Below are positions 54,977 through 63,882 of a stretch of DNA of 64,000 nucleotides, piece after piece. Both the position numbers and the translations under genes were made by a program. Source of the stretch: Pollutimonas sp036675275 (GTDB taxonomy: Bacteria; Pseudomonadota; Gammaproteobacteria; Burkholderiales; Burkholderiaceae_B). Position 1 is the first letter of the stretch. Every line of letters starts with the position of its first letter. Under the pieces are notes generated by a model, which was given only the letters and a program-made list of their open reading frames with translations, was not told the origin of the DNA and made no database searches. The stretch is from assembly GCA_036675275.1 (NCBI GenBank), contig JAKFFG010000014.1, positions 83,181 to 147,180 on the forward strand, written 5' to 3'.

Positions 54977-55050
54977 TGGAGCGGGTGAAGGGAATCGAAC
55001 CCTCGTATGCAGCTTGGGAAGCTGCCGTTCTACCATTGAACTACACCCGC
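54977..55050 (-). tRNA. tRNA-Gly(CCC)
   Basis: On the minus strand the cloverleaf has acceptor GCGGGTG paired with CACCCGC, D arm, anticodon arm GCAGC-TTCCCAA-GCTGC (anticodon CCC), T arm GAGGGTTCGATTCCCTT and encoded CCA. The 3' end faces the AT-rich accessory DNA, a common arrangement at islands integrated into tRNA genes. Confidence 0.95.
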
Positions 55051-55173
55051 AACGCGCATTTGCGAGCGCAAATGCGAGCCAAATTATAGCGTCCGCCTGA
55101 ATTTATTGGCGCGCAAATCAAAAATTTTGCTCAAGGCCTGAAACTGTTCACGGCAATCACTACAATTCAGGCT

Positions 55174-55965
55174 ATGAACACGACTCCCAATCAAAATCCC
55201 GACTTGCCGGCCGACGCAGACGATGGCCTTTCCGCAAATGCGAACGCCCCGCTTGCCGCCGGGGACGCCAGGACGTCCACCGCGCCGTCGGGCACCAGCC
55301 ACATACGCAGCTTCGTGCACCGGCGCGCTCACATTACCCCGGGCCAGCGTGAAGCGCTGGACCGCCTGATGCCTCTGTGGTCGCTGCCCTACCGCAGCGG
55401 CACGCTGGATCTGGCCAAGGCTTTCGGGCGCAGCGCGCCCACGATCCTGGAAATCGGCTTTGGCATGGGCGAGACCACGCAGAAGATTGCCGCGGCGCGG
55501 CCCGACGACAATTTCCTGGGCGTGGAGGTCTTCAATGCCGGCGTGGGCGCCCTGCTCAAGCGCATCGAGGAATCGGGCCAGACCAATATCCGCATCATCC
55601 AGCACGACGCGGTGGAAGTCGCGCGCGACATGATCGCGCCCGATTCCCTGGCGGGCGTGCATATCTATTTTCCCGACCCGTGGCCCAAGAGCCGGCACCA
55701 CAAGCGCCGCCTGATCCAGCCAGCCTTTATCGGCCTGCTGGCCAGCCGCATCGCGCCGGGCGGCTATATTCACTGCGCCACCGACTGGGAAAACTACGCC
55801 GAGCAGATGCTGGCGGTGCTCAGTGGCGAGCCGCTGCTAGCCAATACCTCGCCGGACGGCTACGCGCAGCGCCCGGACTTCCGCCCCCAGACCAAGTTCG
55901 AGACGCGCGGCCTGCGCCTGGGCCATGGGGTATGGGACCTGATTTTTACTCGCAAGGAAGGCTGA
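55174..55965 (+). CDS. trmB: tRNA (guanine-N7)-methyltransferase
   Basis: 263 residues. SAM motif ILEIGFGMGE, the family FPDPWPKSRHHKRRL catalytic stretch and DWENYAEQML near the C-terminus. Modifies G46 in the tRNA variable loop. An Ala/Asp/Pro-rich N-terminal tail of about 40 residues precedes the conserved RSFVHRRAHITPGQ. First gene of a trmB-pip-thiS run. Confidence 0.95.
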   Translation: MNTTPNQNPDLPADADDGLSANANAPLAAGDARTSTAPSGTSHIRSFVHRRAHITPGQREALDRLMPLWSLPYRSGTLDLAKAFGRSAPTILEIGFGMGETTQKIAAARPDDNFLGVEVFNAGVGALLKRIEESGQTNIRIIQHDAVEVARDMIAPDSLAGVHIYFPDPWPKSRHHKRRLIQPAFIGLLASRIAPGGYIHCATDWENYAEQMLAVLSGEPLLANTSPDGYAQRPDFRPQTKFETRGLRLGHGVWDLIFTRKEG

Positions 55966-55966
55966 C

Positions 55967-56920
55967 GTGTATCCGGAAATCCAACCCTATTCGCAAGGCT
56001 TTCTGACAACCGGCGACGGCCACCATGTGTACTGGGAACTTTGCGGCAACCCCCAGGGCAAGCCGGCGATCTTCCTGCACGGCGGCCCCGGCGGCGGCTG
56101 CTCGCCCGCCCACCGGCGGCTGTTCGATCCACAACAGTACAACGTGCTGTTGTTCGATCAGCGCGGTTGCGGCCGATCCACCCCACATGCCAGCCTGGAG
56201 AACAACACGACCTGGGACCTGGTCTCCGACATAGAGCGTCTGCGCACAGAGGTTTTGAGAACAGACAAGGCGCTGATCTTCGGCGGATCGTGGGGCTCGA
56301 CGCTGGCGCTGGCCTACGCCCAGACCCACCCGCAGCGGGTAAGCGAAATCGTGGTGCGCGGCATCTTTACGGTGCGGCGCGAAGAACTGTTGTGGTTTTA
56401 TCAGGAAGGCGCCTCGTGGCTGTTTCCGGATCAATGGGAAGAATACCTGGCCCCGATACCAAAGGAAGAGCGCCACGACCTGATGGCAGCCTACCGCAAG
56501 CGGCTTACCGGCAGCGACCGCAACGAGCAATTGAAGGCGGCGCAGGCCTGGACCCAATGGGAAAGCCACACCATCACGCTATTGCCCAATGCCGCCCACG
56601 TGCAGGCGCTGTCTGCCGACGAGGCGGCACTGGCCTTCGCCCGCATCGAGAACCATTATTTCGTGAACCATGGCTTCATGGAAGAAGGCCAGCTGCTGCG
56701 CAACGCGCACCTTCTGAAAGACATTCCCGGCGTGATCATTCAGGGCCGCTACGATGTCTGCACCCCGGCCAAAACGGCCTGGGAGCTGCACAAGGCATGG
56801 CCCAAGGCCGAATTCCATCTGGTCGACGATGCTGGCCACGCCTTCGACGAACCCGGGATATTGACCCAATTGCTTGCCGCCACCGACAAGTTCAGCGGCA
56901 AGACCAGGACAGACACATGA
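55967..56920 (+). CDS. pip: Proline iminopeptidase
   Basis: 317 residues. Alpha/beta hydrolase with FLHGGPGGG oxyanion site, nucleophile Ser108 in GGSWGSTLAL, acid in GRYDVCTP and base in DDAGHAFDE. Cleaves N-terminal proline from peptides. Starts with GTG one base after the trmB stop, behind AAGGAAGG. Confidence 0.94.
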   Translation: MYPEIQPYSQGFLTTGDGHHVYWELCGNPQGKPAIFLHGGPGGGCSPAHRRLFDPQQYNVLLFDQRGCGRSTPHASLENNTTWDLVSDIERLRTEVLRTDKALIFGGSWGSTLALAYAQTHPQRVSEIVVRGIFTVRREELLWFYQEGASWLFPDQWEEYLAPIPKEERHDLMAAYRKRLTGSDRNEQLKAAQAWTQWESHTITLLPNAAHVQALSADEAALAFARIENHYFVNHGFMEEGQLLRNAHLLKDIPGVIIQGRYDVCTPAKTAWELHKAWPKAEFHLVDDAGHAFDEPGILTQLLAATDKFSGKTRTDT

Positions 56921-57117
56921 ACATCACCCTCAATGGCAAACCTCTGCAGCTGGAACAGGCATCCACCGTTGCCGAGCTGATTGCATTTCTGGGCTACCAG
57001 GGCAAGCGCATTGCCGTGGAAGCCAATGGCGATATCGTTCCCAAAAGCCAGCACGGCGACACCGCGCTGACCGAGGGCGACGAAATTGAAATCGTGGTCG
57101 CCGTAGGCGGGGGCTGA
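56917..57117 (+). CDS. thiS: Sulfur carrier protein ThiS
   Basis: 66 residues ending in Gly-Gly-Gly after VVAVGG, the C-terminus that is adenylated and thiocarboxylated to donate sulfur for the thiazole of thiamine. Ubiquitin-like beta-grasp pattern. The ATG overlaps the pip stop (ATGA). The thiG partner is not in the window immediately downstream. Confidence 0.93.
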   Translation: MNITLNGKPLQLEQASTVAELIAFLGYQGKRIAVEANGDIVPKSQHGDTALTEGDEIEIVVAVGGG

Positions 57118-57132
57118 ACCCGCGCCCCACAC

Positions 57133-57152
57133 GGCCCGCAATTGCGCGGGCC
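57133..57152. terminator. GC-rich hairpin after thiS
   Basis: GGCCCGC, six-base loop, GCGGGCC between the convergent thiS and ffh genes. The following T content is poor, so termination is only likely. Confidence 0.4.
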
Positions 57153-57231
57153 GCCCTTATGCACGCCCGCGGGCCGCCGATCGCCTGAATGCTGGGCCTG
57201 CTGAACGCAAGCCGCTCGGCCGGAAACGGCC

Positions 57232-58647
57232 CTAGCGCAGGCCGCCGAAGCCGCCCTTGCCCAGGCCCTTGATGCCGCCCATGGCGCGCATCATCTTGGC
57301 CATGCCGCCCTTCTTCATCTGCTTCATCATGCCTTGCATCTGGTCGTACTGCGACAGCATGCGGTTGACTTCCTGCACAGGCACGCCGGCGCCGGCCGCA
57401 ATGCGGCGCTTGCGCGAGGCCTTCAGCAATTCCGGCTTGGCCCGTTCCGCAGGAGTCATGGAATTCAGGATGCCTTCGGTGCGGCGCAACTGTTTTTCCG
57501 CCTGGCCGCCTTGAATCTGGCTGGCCGCCTGCGCGAACTGCGCCGGCAGTTTTTCCAGCAATGAGCCCATGTCGCCCATTTTCTTGACCTGCTGCAACTG
57601 ATCGCGGAAATCGTTGAGATCGAAACGATTGCCCGACTTGATCTTGGCCGCGAGCTTTTCCGCGTCGGCAACATCAATATTCTTCTGCGCCTGCTCCACC
57701 AGCGACACGATGTCGCCCATGCCCAGCACGCGCTGCGCCATGCGTTCCGGGTGGAAGGGCTCCAGGCCGTCCAGCTTTTCGGACACGCCCACGAACTTCA
57801 GCGGCTTGCCGGTGACGTGGCGCACGGACAAGGCCGCGCCGCCGCGCGCATCGCCGTCCAGTTTGGTCAGCACAACCCCCGTCAGCGGCAAGGCGTCGGC
57901 AAAGGCGCGCGCCACATTGACCGCATCCTGGCCCTGCATGGCGTCGACCACGAACAGCGTTTCAATCGGCTTGAGCAGGTCGTGCAGCGCGCGGATCTCG
58001 CGCATCATCGCTTCGTCGATACCCAGGCGGCCGGCCGTATCGACGATAAGCACTTCGTAATGGTGGCGCTTGGCGTGATCCAGGGCGTTGCGGGCGATGT
58101 CTTCGGGCTTCTGCGAGGAATCGGAAGGCAGGAAGTCGACCTTGACCTGCCCCGCCACCGACTTCAACTGCTCGATAGCGGCCGGGCGATACACGTCGGC
58201 ACTGACCACCAACACCTTCTTCCTGCCGGTTTTCTTGCCGTACTGTATGTGGCCGCCTTCGCTTAGCCACTTGGCCAGCTTGCCGGTGGTCGTCGTTTTA
58301 CCCGCCCCCTGCAAACCGGCCATCAGGATGACCGCCGGCGGCTGCGTGGCCAGCGACAATTCGCTGGCTTCGGCGCCGAGGTCGCCGCCCATGAGCGCGG
58401 TCAGTTCCTTGTGGACGATACCAACCAGGGCTTGCCCGGGATTCAGGCTGCCGGCCACATCCTGGCCCAGCGAACGCTCTTTTACGCGCGCGACAAAATC
58501 GCGCACCACCGGCAGGGACACGTCGGCTTCAAGCAGGGCCATGCGCACTTCGCGCAGCATGTCTTGCGTATTGGCCTCGGTCAGGCGCGCCTGGCCGCGC
58601 ATGGTTTTAACGACGCGTGAAAGACGCTGGGTAAGATTGTCGAGCAT
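57232..58647 (-). CDS. ffh: Signal recognition particle protein Ffh
   Basis: 471 residues. N domain, then the SRP GTPase with GLQGAGKTTTTGKLA (P loop), DTAGR and TKLDGDARGG, then a methionine-rich M domain ending in a Gly/Lys tail that binds 4.5S RNA and signal sequences. It directs nascent membrane proteins to FtsY. Divergent from the ypjD-like gene. Confidence 0.97.
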   Translation of the reverse strand: MLDNLTQRLSRVVKTMRGQARLTEANTQDMLREVRMALLEADVSLPVVRDFVARVKERSLGQDVAGSLNPGQALVGIVHKELTALMGGDLGAEASELSLATQPPAVILMAGLQGAGKTTTTGKLAKWLSEGGHIQYGKKTGRKKVLVVSADVYRPAAIEQLKSVAGQVKVDFLPSDSSQKPEDIARNALDHAKRHHYEVLIVDTAGRLGIDEAMMREIRALHDLLKPIETLFVVDAMQGQDAVNVARAFADALPLTGVVLTKLDGDARGGAALSVRHVTGKPLKFVGVSEKLDGLEPFHPERMAQRVLGMGDIVSLVEQAQKNIDVADAEKLAAKIKSGNRFDLNDFRDQLQQVKKMGDMGSLLEKLPAQFAQAASQIQGGQAEKQLRRTEGILNSMTPAERAKPELLKASRKRRIAAGAGVPVQEVNRMLSQYDQMQGMMKQMKKGGMAKMMRAMGGIKGLGKGGFGGLR

Positions 58648-58747
58648 AACGATGGTTTCGCTTAAACTAGTTGAACTTTCGGCATACGGACTAAAATAAT
58701 CCGATTAGGGCTTGCCCTGTACTGTATAACCAGAAACTCAAGGGACT

Positions 58748-59590
58748 ATGTCTGCAGGCATTGTATTTCACTTGCTGGCCACACTGGCGTACGCCGTGCT
58801 GGCCATTTCGCTTTGGCGCCCCTTAAGCAAGGGTGGATCGCAAATCGTAGCCGGCAAAGTGCGCCGGGTTTGCCTGGCCAGTGCGCTGGTATTGCACGGC
58901 ATTGCGTTGGCCCAATCCATACTGCTGCCCAACAGCTTGCATCTGGGCTGGGCGCTGGCCCTGTCGGCGGCCGTCTGGCTAGGCATGGTCGTGTTCTGGA
59001 TCGAAAACCTGGTCATGCGCATCGACGGGCTGTTGCTCATTCTACTCCCTGCGTCCACCGTGGCTGCCCTGCTGGCCGCACTGTATCCCTACGGCCATAC
59101 CGTGGCGCACGCCAACAACGACTGGCTGCGCGTGCACCTGATCATCGCGCTGACCGCCTACGGCCTGATCACCGTGGCCGCCCTGCAGGCCATGCTCATG
59201 ACAGCGCTGGACCGCCAGTTGCACCGGCCCATCGAACAGGAGGCCAACCGCAGCATACTGGGGCGCGCGCTGGACACCATGCCGCCCCTGCTGCTGCAGG
59301 AAGTCCTGCTATTTCGCCTGATATGGATAGGCTTTGGCGTGCTGACGCTTACCGTCATTACCGGCGCCATCGTATCCATGCGCCTGACCGACGAACTGGT
59401 CCCCATGGACCACAAGACCGTCTTCACCCTGCTGTCGTGGTTCACCTTCGGCATACTGCTGCTGGGGCGCCACATACGCGGCTGGCGCGGGCGCATCGCC
59501 CTGCGCTGGACGCTGGCCGGCTTCGCTTTCCTGCTGCTGTCCTACAGCGGCAGCCGTTTTGTGCTCGACGTCATACTGCAACGAGGCTAA
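58748..59590 (+). CDS. CcsA/YpjD-like membrane protein
   Basis: 280 residues, eight hydrophobic helices, with the WVHLIIALTAYGLI-like haem-handling segment of the CcsA/HemX family reduced in this YpjD branch. Members are conserved beside ffh in many proteobacteria and are implicated in cytochrome c or haem transport, unproven. The next gene begins one base downstream of its stop. Confidence 0.85.
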   Translation: MSAGIVFHLLATLAYAVLAISLWRPLSKGGSQIVAGKVRRVCLASALVLHGIALAQSILLPNSLHLGWALALSAAVWLGMVVFWIENLVMRIDGLLLILLPASTVAALLAALYPYGHTVAHANNDWLRVHLIIALTAYGLITVAALQAMLMTALDRQLHRPIEQEANRSILGRALDTMPPLLLQEVLLFRLIWIGFGVLTLTVITGAIVSMRLTDELVPMDHKTVFTLLSWFTFGILLLGRHIRGWRGRIALRWTLAGFAFLLLSYSGSRFVLDVILQRG

Positions 59591-59591
59591 T

Positions 59592-59855
59592 GTGGGAAAA
59601 GTTTTATTCTGGATCATACTCATCATCGCGGCCCTGCTCATCGCCCGCATCGTGGCCCGCCATAATCAAAACAATCTGGAAAGCAGCAAAAAACCCAAAC
59701 AAGCCAAAAAGCGCGGAGCCCCCCCTGTGGAGCACGCCGAAAACATGGTGCGCTGCGGACACTGTGGCATCCACATGCCGCGCTCCGAAGCCGTACTAAG
59801 CGGCGGCAACACCTGGTGCAGCGCCGAGCACGCCAAGCTGGGCATGCGTCAGTGA
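59592..59855 (+). CDS. PP0621-family zinc-ribbon membrane protein
   Basis: 87 residues from the GTG at 59592. One N-terminal helix (about 4-20), a lysine-rich linker and a zinc-ribbon-like end with CGHCGIHMPRSEAV and WCSAEH. Family conserved next to ypjD and ampD; function unknown. Its TGA overlaps the GTG of ampD. Confidence 0.8.
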   Translation: MGKVLFWIILIIAALLIARIVARHNQNNLESSKKPKQAKKRGAPPVEHAENMVRCGHCGIHMPRSEAVLSGGNTWCSAEHAKLGMRQ

Positions 59856-60433
59856 ACAAACTGGCGCTGGACCGCCACGGATGGCTGCAGGCGCACCCAA
59901 ACGTACGGCATGCGCCCTCGCCCAACCACGACGCCCGTCCAGAAGGCGACGACGCCACTCTGCTGGTCATGCACAACATCAGCCTGCCGCCGGGCATCTT
60001 CGGCGGCACGGAAGTCGTTGATTTTTTCCAGAACCGGCTAGATTATGCAGCCCACCCCTGGCTGGAACGCCTGCGCGGCATGACCGTGTCGGCGCACTTC
60101 TTTGTACGCCGCGACGGATGCATCGTGCAGTTCGTGTCCACGCACCAGCGCGCCTGGCACGCCGGCGTATCCACATTTGAAGAACGCGCGCGCTGCAATG
60201 ATTTTTCGATAGGCATCGAAATGGAAGGCACCGACACCGTGCCTTACGAGGCCGCCCAATACCAGGCACTGACAGCCCTGGTGCCGGCGTTGCGCAGCCG
60301 ACATCCCATACGAGCGGTGCGTGGCCATGAACATATCGCCCCCGGACGCAAGACGGACCCGGGTCCGTCCTTCGAATGGGAGCGATTCGGCCGTGAAAAC
60401 CGCTGGCTGCGGCGGCAACTGCCGCCGTTCTAG
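59852..60433 (+). CDS. ampD: 1,6-anhydro-N-acetylmuramyl-L-alanine amidase AmpD
   Basis: 193 residues from the GTG at 59852 (GTGA overlap). Zinc ligands in LVMHNISLPPG and GHEHIAPGRKTDPG, catalytic glutamate region SIGIEMEGTD. Cytosolic recycling of peptidoglycan fragments; loss usually derepresses AmpC beta-lactamase, but no ampC or ampR is in the window. Confidence 0.94.
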   Translation: MNKLALDRHGWLQAHPNVRHAPSPNHDARPEGDDATLLVMHNISLPPGIFGGTEVVDFFQNRLDYAAHPWLERLRGMTVSAHFFVRRDGCIVQFVSTHQRAWHAGVSTFEERARCNDFSIGIEMEGTDTVPYEAAQYQALTALVPALRSRHPIRAVRGHEHIAPGRKTDPGPSFEWERFGRENRWLRRQLPPF

Positions 60434-60454
60434 CCAGCCACCGGCGCAAGCACC

Positions 60455-62371
60455 TTAAGCTGCGGTATTCAGCAGCAGGCGGTTCATGCGCTTCACAAAA
60501 GCGGCCGGGTCCACCAGGTTGCCGCCTTCGGCAAGCATGGCCTGATCCAGCAGCAGCAAAGCCCATTCATTGAAGTCGCCTTCGGGCGCAGCCTGCATGC
60601 GGCCGATCAAGGCGTGCTCCGGATTGATCTCCAGAATAGGCTTGACCTCGGGCGCGGGCTGGCCTGCCGCCTGCAGCATGCGCATCAGGTGCGGACTAAG
60701 CTCATTCGCATCGACCACCACGCAAGCCGGCGAATCCACCAAGCGCCCTGTTACGCGCACCTCTTTCACCTTGTCCTCCAGCGCCGTCTTCAGGCGCTCG
60801 ACCAAAGGCTTGAAGGTTTCGGCCACTTCGGCCTGGTGCTTCTTTTCCTCTTCGTCGGCCAGCGAATCCAGGTCCAGGCCGCCCTTGGCGATGGACACCA
60901 GCGACTTGCCTTCGAACTCACGCAGATAAGACAGCATCCACTCGTCGACGCGATCCGACATCACCAGCACTTCCAGGCCCTTCTTGCGGAAGATCTCCAG
61001 GTGCGGGCTGTTGCTGGCCGCGGCATACGATTCGCCGCTGACGTAGTAGATCTTGTCCTGGCCTTCCTTCATGCGCGACACATAGTCGGTCAGCGATACC
61101 GTTTGGGACGCGCTGTCATTGTGCGTGGAGGCAAAGCGCAGCAGCTTGGCAATGCGTTCCTTGTTGGCCACGTCTTCGCCCGCACCTTCCTTCAGCACCT
61201 GGCCGAACTGCGTCCAGAACTCCGCGTACTGCTCGGGCTTATTCTCTGCCAGGTCTTCCAGCAAAGACAGAATGCGCTTGGCCGAACCTTCGCGGATCAC
61301 GCGCACATCGCGGCTTTCCTGCAGGATTTCGCGCGACACGTTCAAAGGCAGATCCGCCGTGTCGATCACCCCGCGTACAAAGCGCAGGTAGTTCGGCAGC
61401 AACTGCTCGGCGTCGGCCATGATGAACACGCGCTTCACATACAGCTTCACGCCGCGGCGGCCGTCTCGATCCCACAAATCCATGGGCGCGCGCTTGGGGA
61501 TGTACAGCAGCTGCGTATACTCGCTGCGCCCTTCCACCCGGTTATGCGTCCAGGCCAGCGGATCATCGAAGTCGTGGGCAATATGCTTGTAGAACTCCTT
61601 GTACTGCTCTTCCGTAATGTCCGACTTGGACCGCGTCCACAAGGCGCTGGCCTGGTTCACGGTTTCCCATTCATTGGTCTTGACCTGTTCCGACTTCTCG
61701 GCGTCCCACTCTTCCTTGTGCATCTGGATCGGCAGGGAAATATGGTCGGAATAATGGCGCAGCACCTCGCGCAGCTTCCAGCCATTCAGGAACTCATCCT
61801 CATCGTCGCGCAGGTACAAGGTTACGGACGTACCGCGATCGGCCTTTTCCACTGGCGCAATCGTGAAGTCGCCCTCGCCTTCGGACTCCCACATTACCGC
61901 TTCCGTTTCGGCCACACCCGCGCGACGGCTAAGCACCGACACCTTTTTGGCCACGATGAAGGCGGAATAAAAGCCCACGCCGAACTGGCCGATAAGCTGG
62001 GCGTCCTTCTGGCTGTCGCCAGTCAATTTAGAAAAGAATTCCTTGGTGCCCGAACGCGCGATGGTGCCCAGGTGGGACACCGCCTCGTCGCGCGACATGC
62101 CGATACCGTTGTCGGAAATCGTGATCGTGCGCTGGTCCTTGTCGAACTCCACGCGGATTCGAAGATCGGTGTCGCCCTGGAAGAGCTCGGGGTTGTCGAT
62201 GGCTTCAAAGCGCAGCTTGTCGCAGGCGTCGGACGCATTGGACACCAGCTCGCGCAGGAAAATTTCTTTGTTGCTGTACAGGGAATGAATCATCAGATGC
62301 AGCAACTGCTTCACTTCGGCTTGAAAGCCCAAGGTTTCTGACGAGGAGACGGGCGTATCAGTTTGACTCAT
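60455..62371 (-). CDS. htpG: Chaperone protein HtpG (Hsp90)
   Basis: 638 residues from the ATG at 62371. GHKL ATP site ELVSNASDACDKLRF and DNGIGMSRDE, GQFGVGFYSAFIVA lid region, middle and C-terminal dimer domains present at normal length. A five-residue extension from 62386 is possible. A sigma-32 promoter lies about 150 bases upstream. Confidence 0.97.
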   Translation of the reverse strand: MSQTDTPVSSSETLGFQAEVKQLLHLMIHSLYSNKEIFLRELVSNASDACDKLRFEAIDNPELFQGDTDLRIRVEFDKDQRTITISDNGIGMSRDEAVSHLGTIARSGTKEFFSKLTGDSQKDAQLIGQFGVGFYSAFIVAKKVSVLSRRAGVAETEAVMWESEGEGDFTIAPVEKADRGTSVTLYLRDDEDEFLNGWKLREVLRHYSDHISLPIQMHKEEWDAEKSEQVKTNEWETVNQASALWTRSKSDITEEQYKEFYKHIAHDFDDPLAWTHNRVEGRSEYTQLLYIPKRAPMDLWDRDGRRGVKLYVKRVFIMADAEQLLPNYLRFVRGVIDTADLPLNVSREILQESRDVRVIREGSAKRILSLLEDLAENKPEQYAEFWTQFGQVLKEGAGEDVANKERIAKLLRFASTHNDSASQTVSLTDYVSRMKEGQDKIYYVSGESYAAASNSPHLEIFRKKGLEVLVMSDRVDEWMLSYLREFEGKSLVSIAKGGLDLDSLADEEEKKHQAEVAETFKPLVERLKTALEDKVKEVRVTGRLVDSPACVVVDANELSPHLMRMLQAAGQPAPEVKPILEINPEHALIGRMQAAPEGDFNEWALLLLDQAMLAEGGNLVDPAAFVKRMNRLLLNTAA

Positions 62372-62526
62372 TGTTGGACCACGCAAAAAGTAAGTTATTC
62401 AATAAAAACAAATATCTGGATTGCGCTCGCGGGGAGGCGTCACAGGATATTCAACCGGCGGTCTCCGGATGGATCGCGGAAACGGCCGCCGCGTTTGGCG
62501 GTATGGCCAAGGCGGGAAGTTTGAAC

Positions 62527-62555
62527 ATAATGGGGATGGAGGCGGGATTTTCAAG
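62527..62555 (-). promoter_or_regulatory. Sigma-32 heat-shock promoter for htpG
   Basis: On the minus strand CTTGAAA, 13 bases, CCCCATTAT. Both elements match the sigma-32 consensus (CTTGAAA-N11-16-CCCCATnT) almost perfectly. Transcription would start near 62519, giving a leader of about 150 bases. Confidence 0.85.
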
Positions 62556-62579
62556 TGGGCGCGCGTCAGTTGCGGTGCC

Positions 62580-62610
62580 TTGTGCAAAGTCTGATAACTG
62601 TGCGTATAAT
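62580..62610 (+). promoter_or_regulatory. Promoter of tRNA-Leu
   Basis: A perfect TATAAT at 62605-62610 lies 49 bases before the tRNA. A weak -35 (TTGTGC at 62580) is 19 bases upstream. Confidence 0.6.
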
Positions 62611-62659
62611 TACGCCTTTCTGCCACGCTCTGTGTTCCATAGAGCGATCTGCTTGAACT

Positions 62660-62744
62660 GCCCGGGTGGTGAAATTGGTAGACGCAGGGGACTCAAAATC
62701 CCCCGCCGCAAGGCGTGCCGGTTCGATTCCGGCCCCGGGCACCA
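62660..62744 (+). tRNA. tRNA-Leu(CAA)
   Basis: 85 bases with long variable arm: acceptor GCCCGGG/CCCGGGC, anticodon arm GGGGA-CTCAAAA-TCCCC (anticodon CAA), T arm CCGGTTCGATTCCGG, encoded CCA. The CAA-Leu gene (leuX in E. coli) is a classic integration site; an integrase gene follows at 62880. Confidence 0.96.
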
Positions 62745-62829
62745 GCTTAAAATCTCTAGTGTTTATAAGGCTCTAGCGCGGTTTATAGCTTCTACCCCAA
62801 GACTGGGGATTTTCCAAGATTGCGGGTCA

Positions 62830-62848
62830 GGTACAGTTTCGGTACAGT
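62830..62848. repeat. Paired GGTACAGT repeats before the integrase
   Basis: GGTACAGT at 62830-62837 and again at 62841-62848, 11 bp apart (one helical turn), 32 bases before the integrase start. Possible arm-type integrase binding sites or an autoregulatory site. A short CCCCA-AGAC-TGGGG hairpin with ATTTT at 62795-62813 lies between the tRNA and this repeat and may end the tRNA transcript. Confidence 0.45.
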
Positions 62849-62879
62849 GGTGCGGCGTTGAGCATCATTCGGAGCCTGT

Positions 62880-63490
62880 ATGGCCACTATCGTCAAGACA
62901 CCTTCCGGTACCTGGAAGGCATTAATCCGCAAAACCGGCTGGCCTGCTACCGCCAAAACTTTCCGTACTAAAAGAGACGCCGAAGACTGGGCGCGCCGTA
63001 CTGAAGATGAAATGGTACGCGGAATGTATATTCAACGCGCACCAGCAGAGCGAATGATCGTTGAGGCGGCGCTGAAGCGGTACTTGCGGGAAGTTACCCC
63101 CACCAAACGCGAATCCACACAAATTGGTGAGCATAAGAAAGCCCAGGCGCTGATCAAGCATTTGGGTAAATATTCGCTGGCTGCATTAAGTGCTGATATT
63201 GTTGCCCAGTACCGCGATGAGCGACTGGCCGGCGATGAAGGCGAGAACGGCAAGCGTGTACCGCGTAGCAACAATACCGTGCGCCTAGAGCTGGCCTTGC
63301 TTGGCCATTTGTTTACCGTTGCCATCAAGGAATGGGGAATTGGGCTGCCGTTCAATCCCGTGTCTAATATCCGTCGCCCTGCTCCAGGTGCTGGGCGTAA
63401 TCGACGGCTGACGCCAGTTGAGAACAAGCGACTGCTGGCCGCTGTAGATGCGTACTCAAATCCGATGTTTAGCTGGATCGTACGGATTTC
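62880..63490 (+). pseudogene. Truncated tyrosine-type site-specific integrase
   Basis: About 203 residues: an N-terminal arm-binding region (TPSGTWKALIRKTGWPATAK), a SAM-like core-binding domain (about 60-170) and the start of the catalytic domain (RRLTPVENKRLLAAVDAY, then MFSWIVRI). After WIVRI the expected arginine box (ALETGMRSSE-like) is lost and the frame continues into unrelated sequence. All catalytic residues R-K-H-R-H-Y are missing. It sits 135 bases past tRNA-Leu, as in tRNA-targeting islands. Confidence 0.82.
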
Positions 63491-63855
63491 CGAGAATCAG
63501 TTCTACCAAATCTTTCCCCCAGTACTCGACCAACGTTCAGTATGTCGTCACTGCGGAGCGTCAATGTACCGCCTCCGTCTTTCGAGAACGGCATCCATGC
63601 GCGCAACCGGTGACGAAAGAATCTGCCCGTGCGGCCATGAAGATCCTCGAGTGATAGTTCTTTGATTTCCTCTTTGGCTAGCTGTTCTGCAAAATACTCG
63701 TCAAACTGTTCGCCACGATAGCGTAGTATCACTGGTCCCATATGGCCCATATCAGAGATAGCCCCAAAAATGATTCCGCGAACATCCGCTGGTAGGGCTG
63801 CGAAGCTGGTCCAATCCACCGCAATGCGAGTTAAATAGTCACGTGGAAAGCGCAT
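63469..63855 (-). CDS. Unknown ORF overlapping the integrase break
   Basis: Up to 128 residues on the minus strand. N-terminus VDWTSFAALPADVRGIIFGA, middle ILRYRGEQFDEYFAEQLAKE, then a basic segment. No family recognised. The last seven or so codons run into the integrase remnant antisense, so the native C-terminus has probably been lost at the junction near 63490. Its base composition is lower in GC than the core genes. Confidence 0.45.
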   Translation of the reverse strand: MRFPRDYLTRIAVDWTSFAALPADVRGIIFGAISDMGHMGPVILRYRGEQFDEYFAEQLAKEEIKELSLEDLHGRTGRFFRHRLRAWMPFSKDGGGTLTLRSDDILNVGRVLGERFGRTDSRKSVRSS

Positions 63856-63882
63856 CTCGTAGAATGTTCCGTCTGACTGGGT

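Noticed and set aside
54977..55050. tRNA-Gly with GCC anticodon
   Set aside because: The loop reads TTCCCAA, so the anticodon is CCC.
60614..62341. 575-residue open frame antisense to htpG
   Set aside because: Histidine/leucine-rich antisense shadow; htpG is certain on the other strand.
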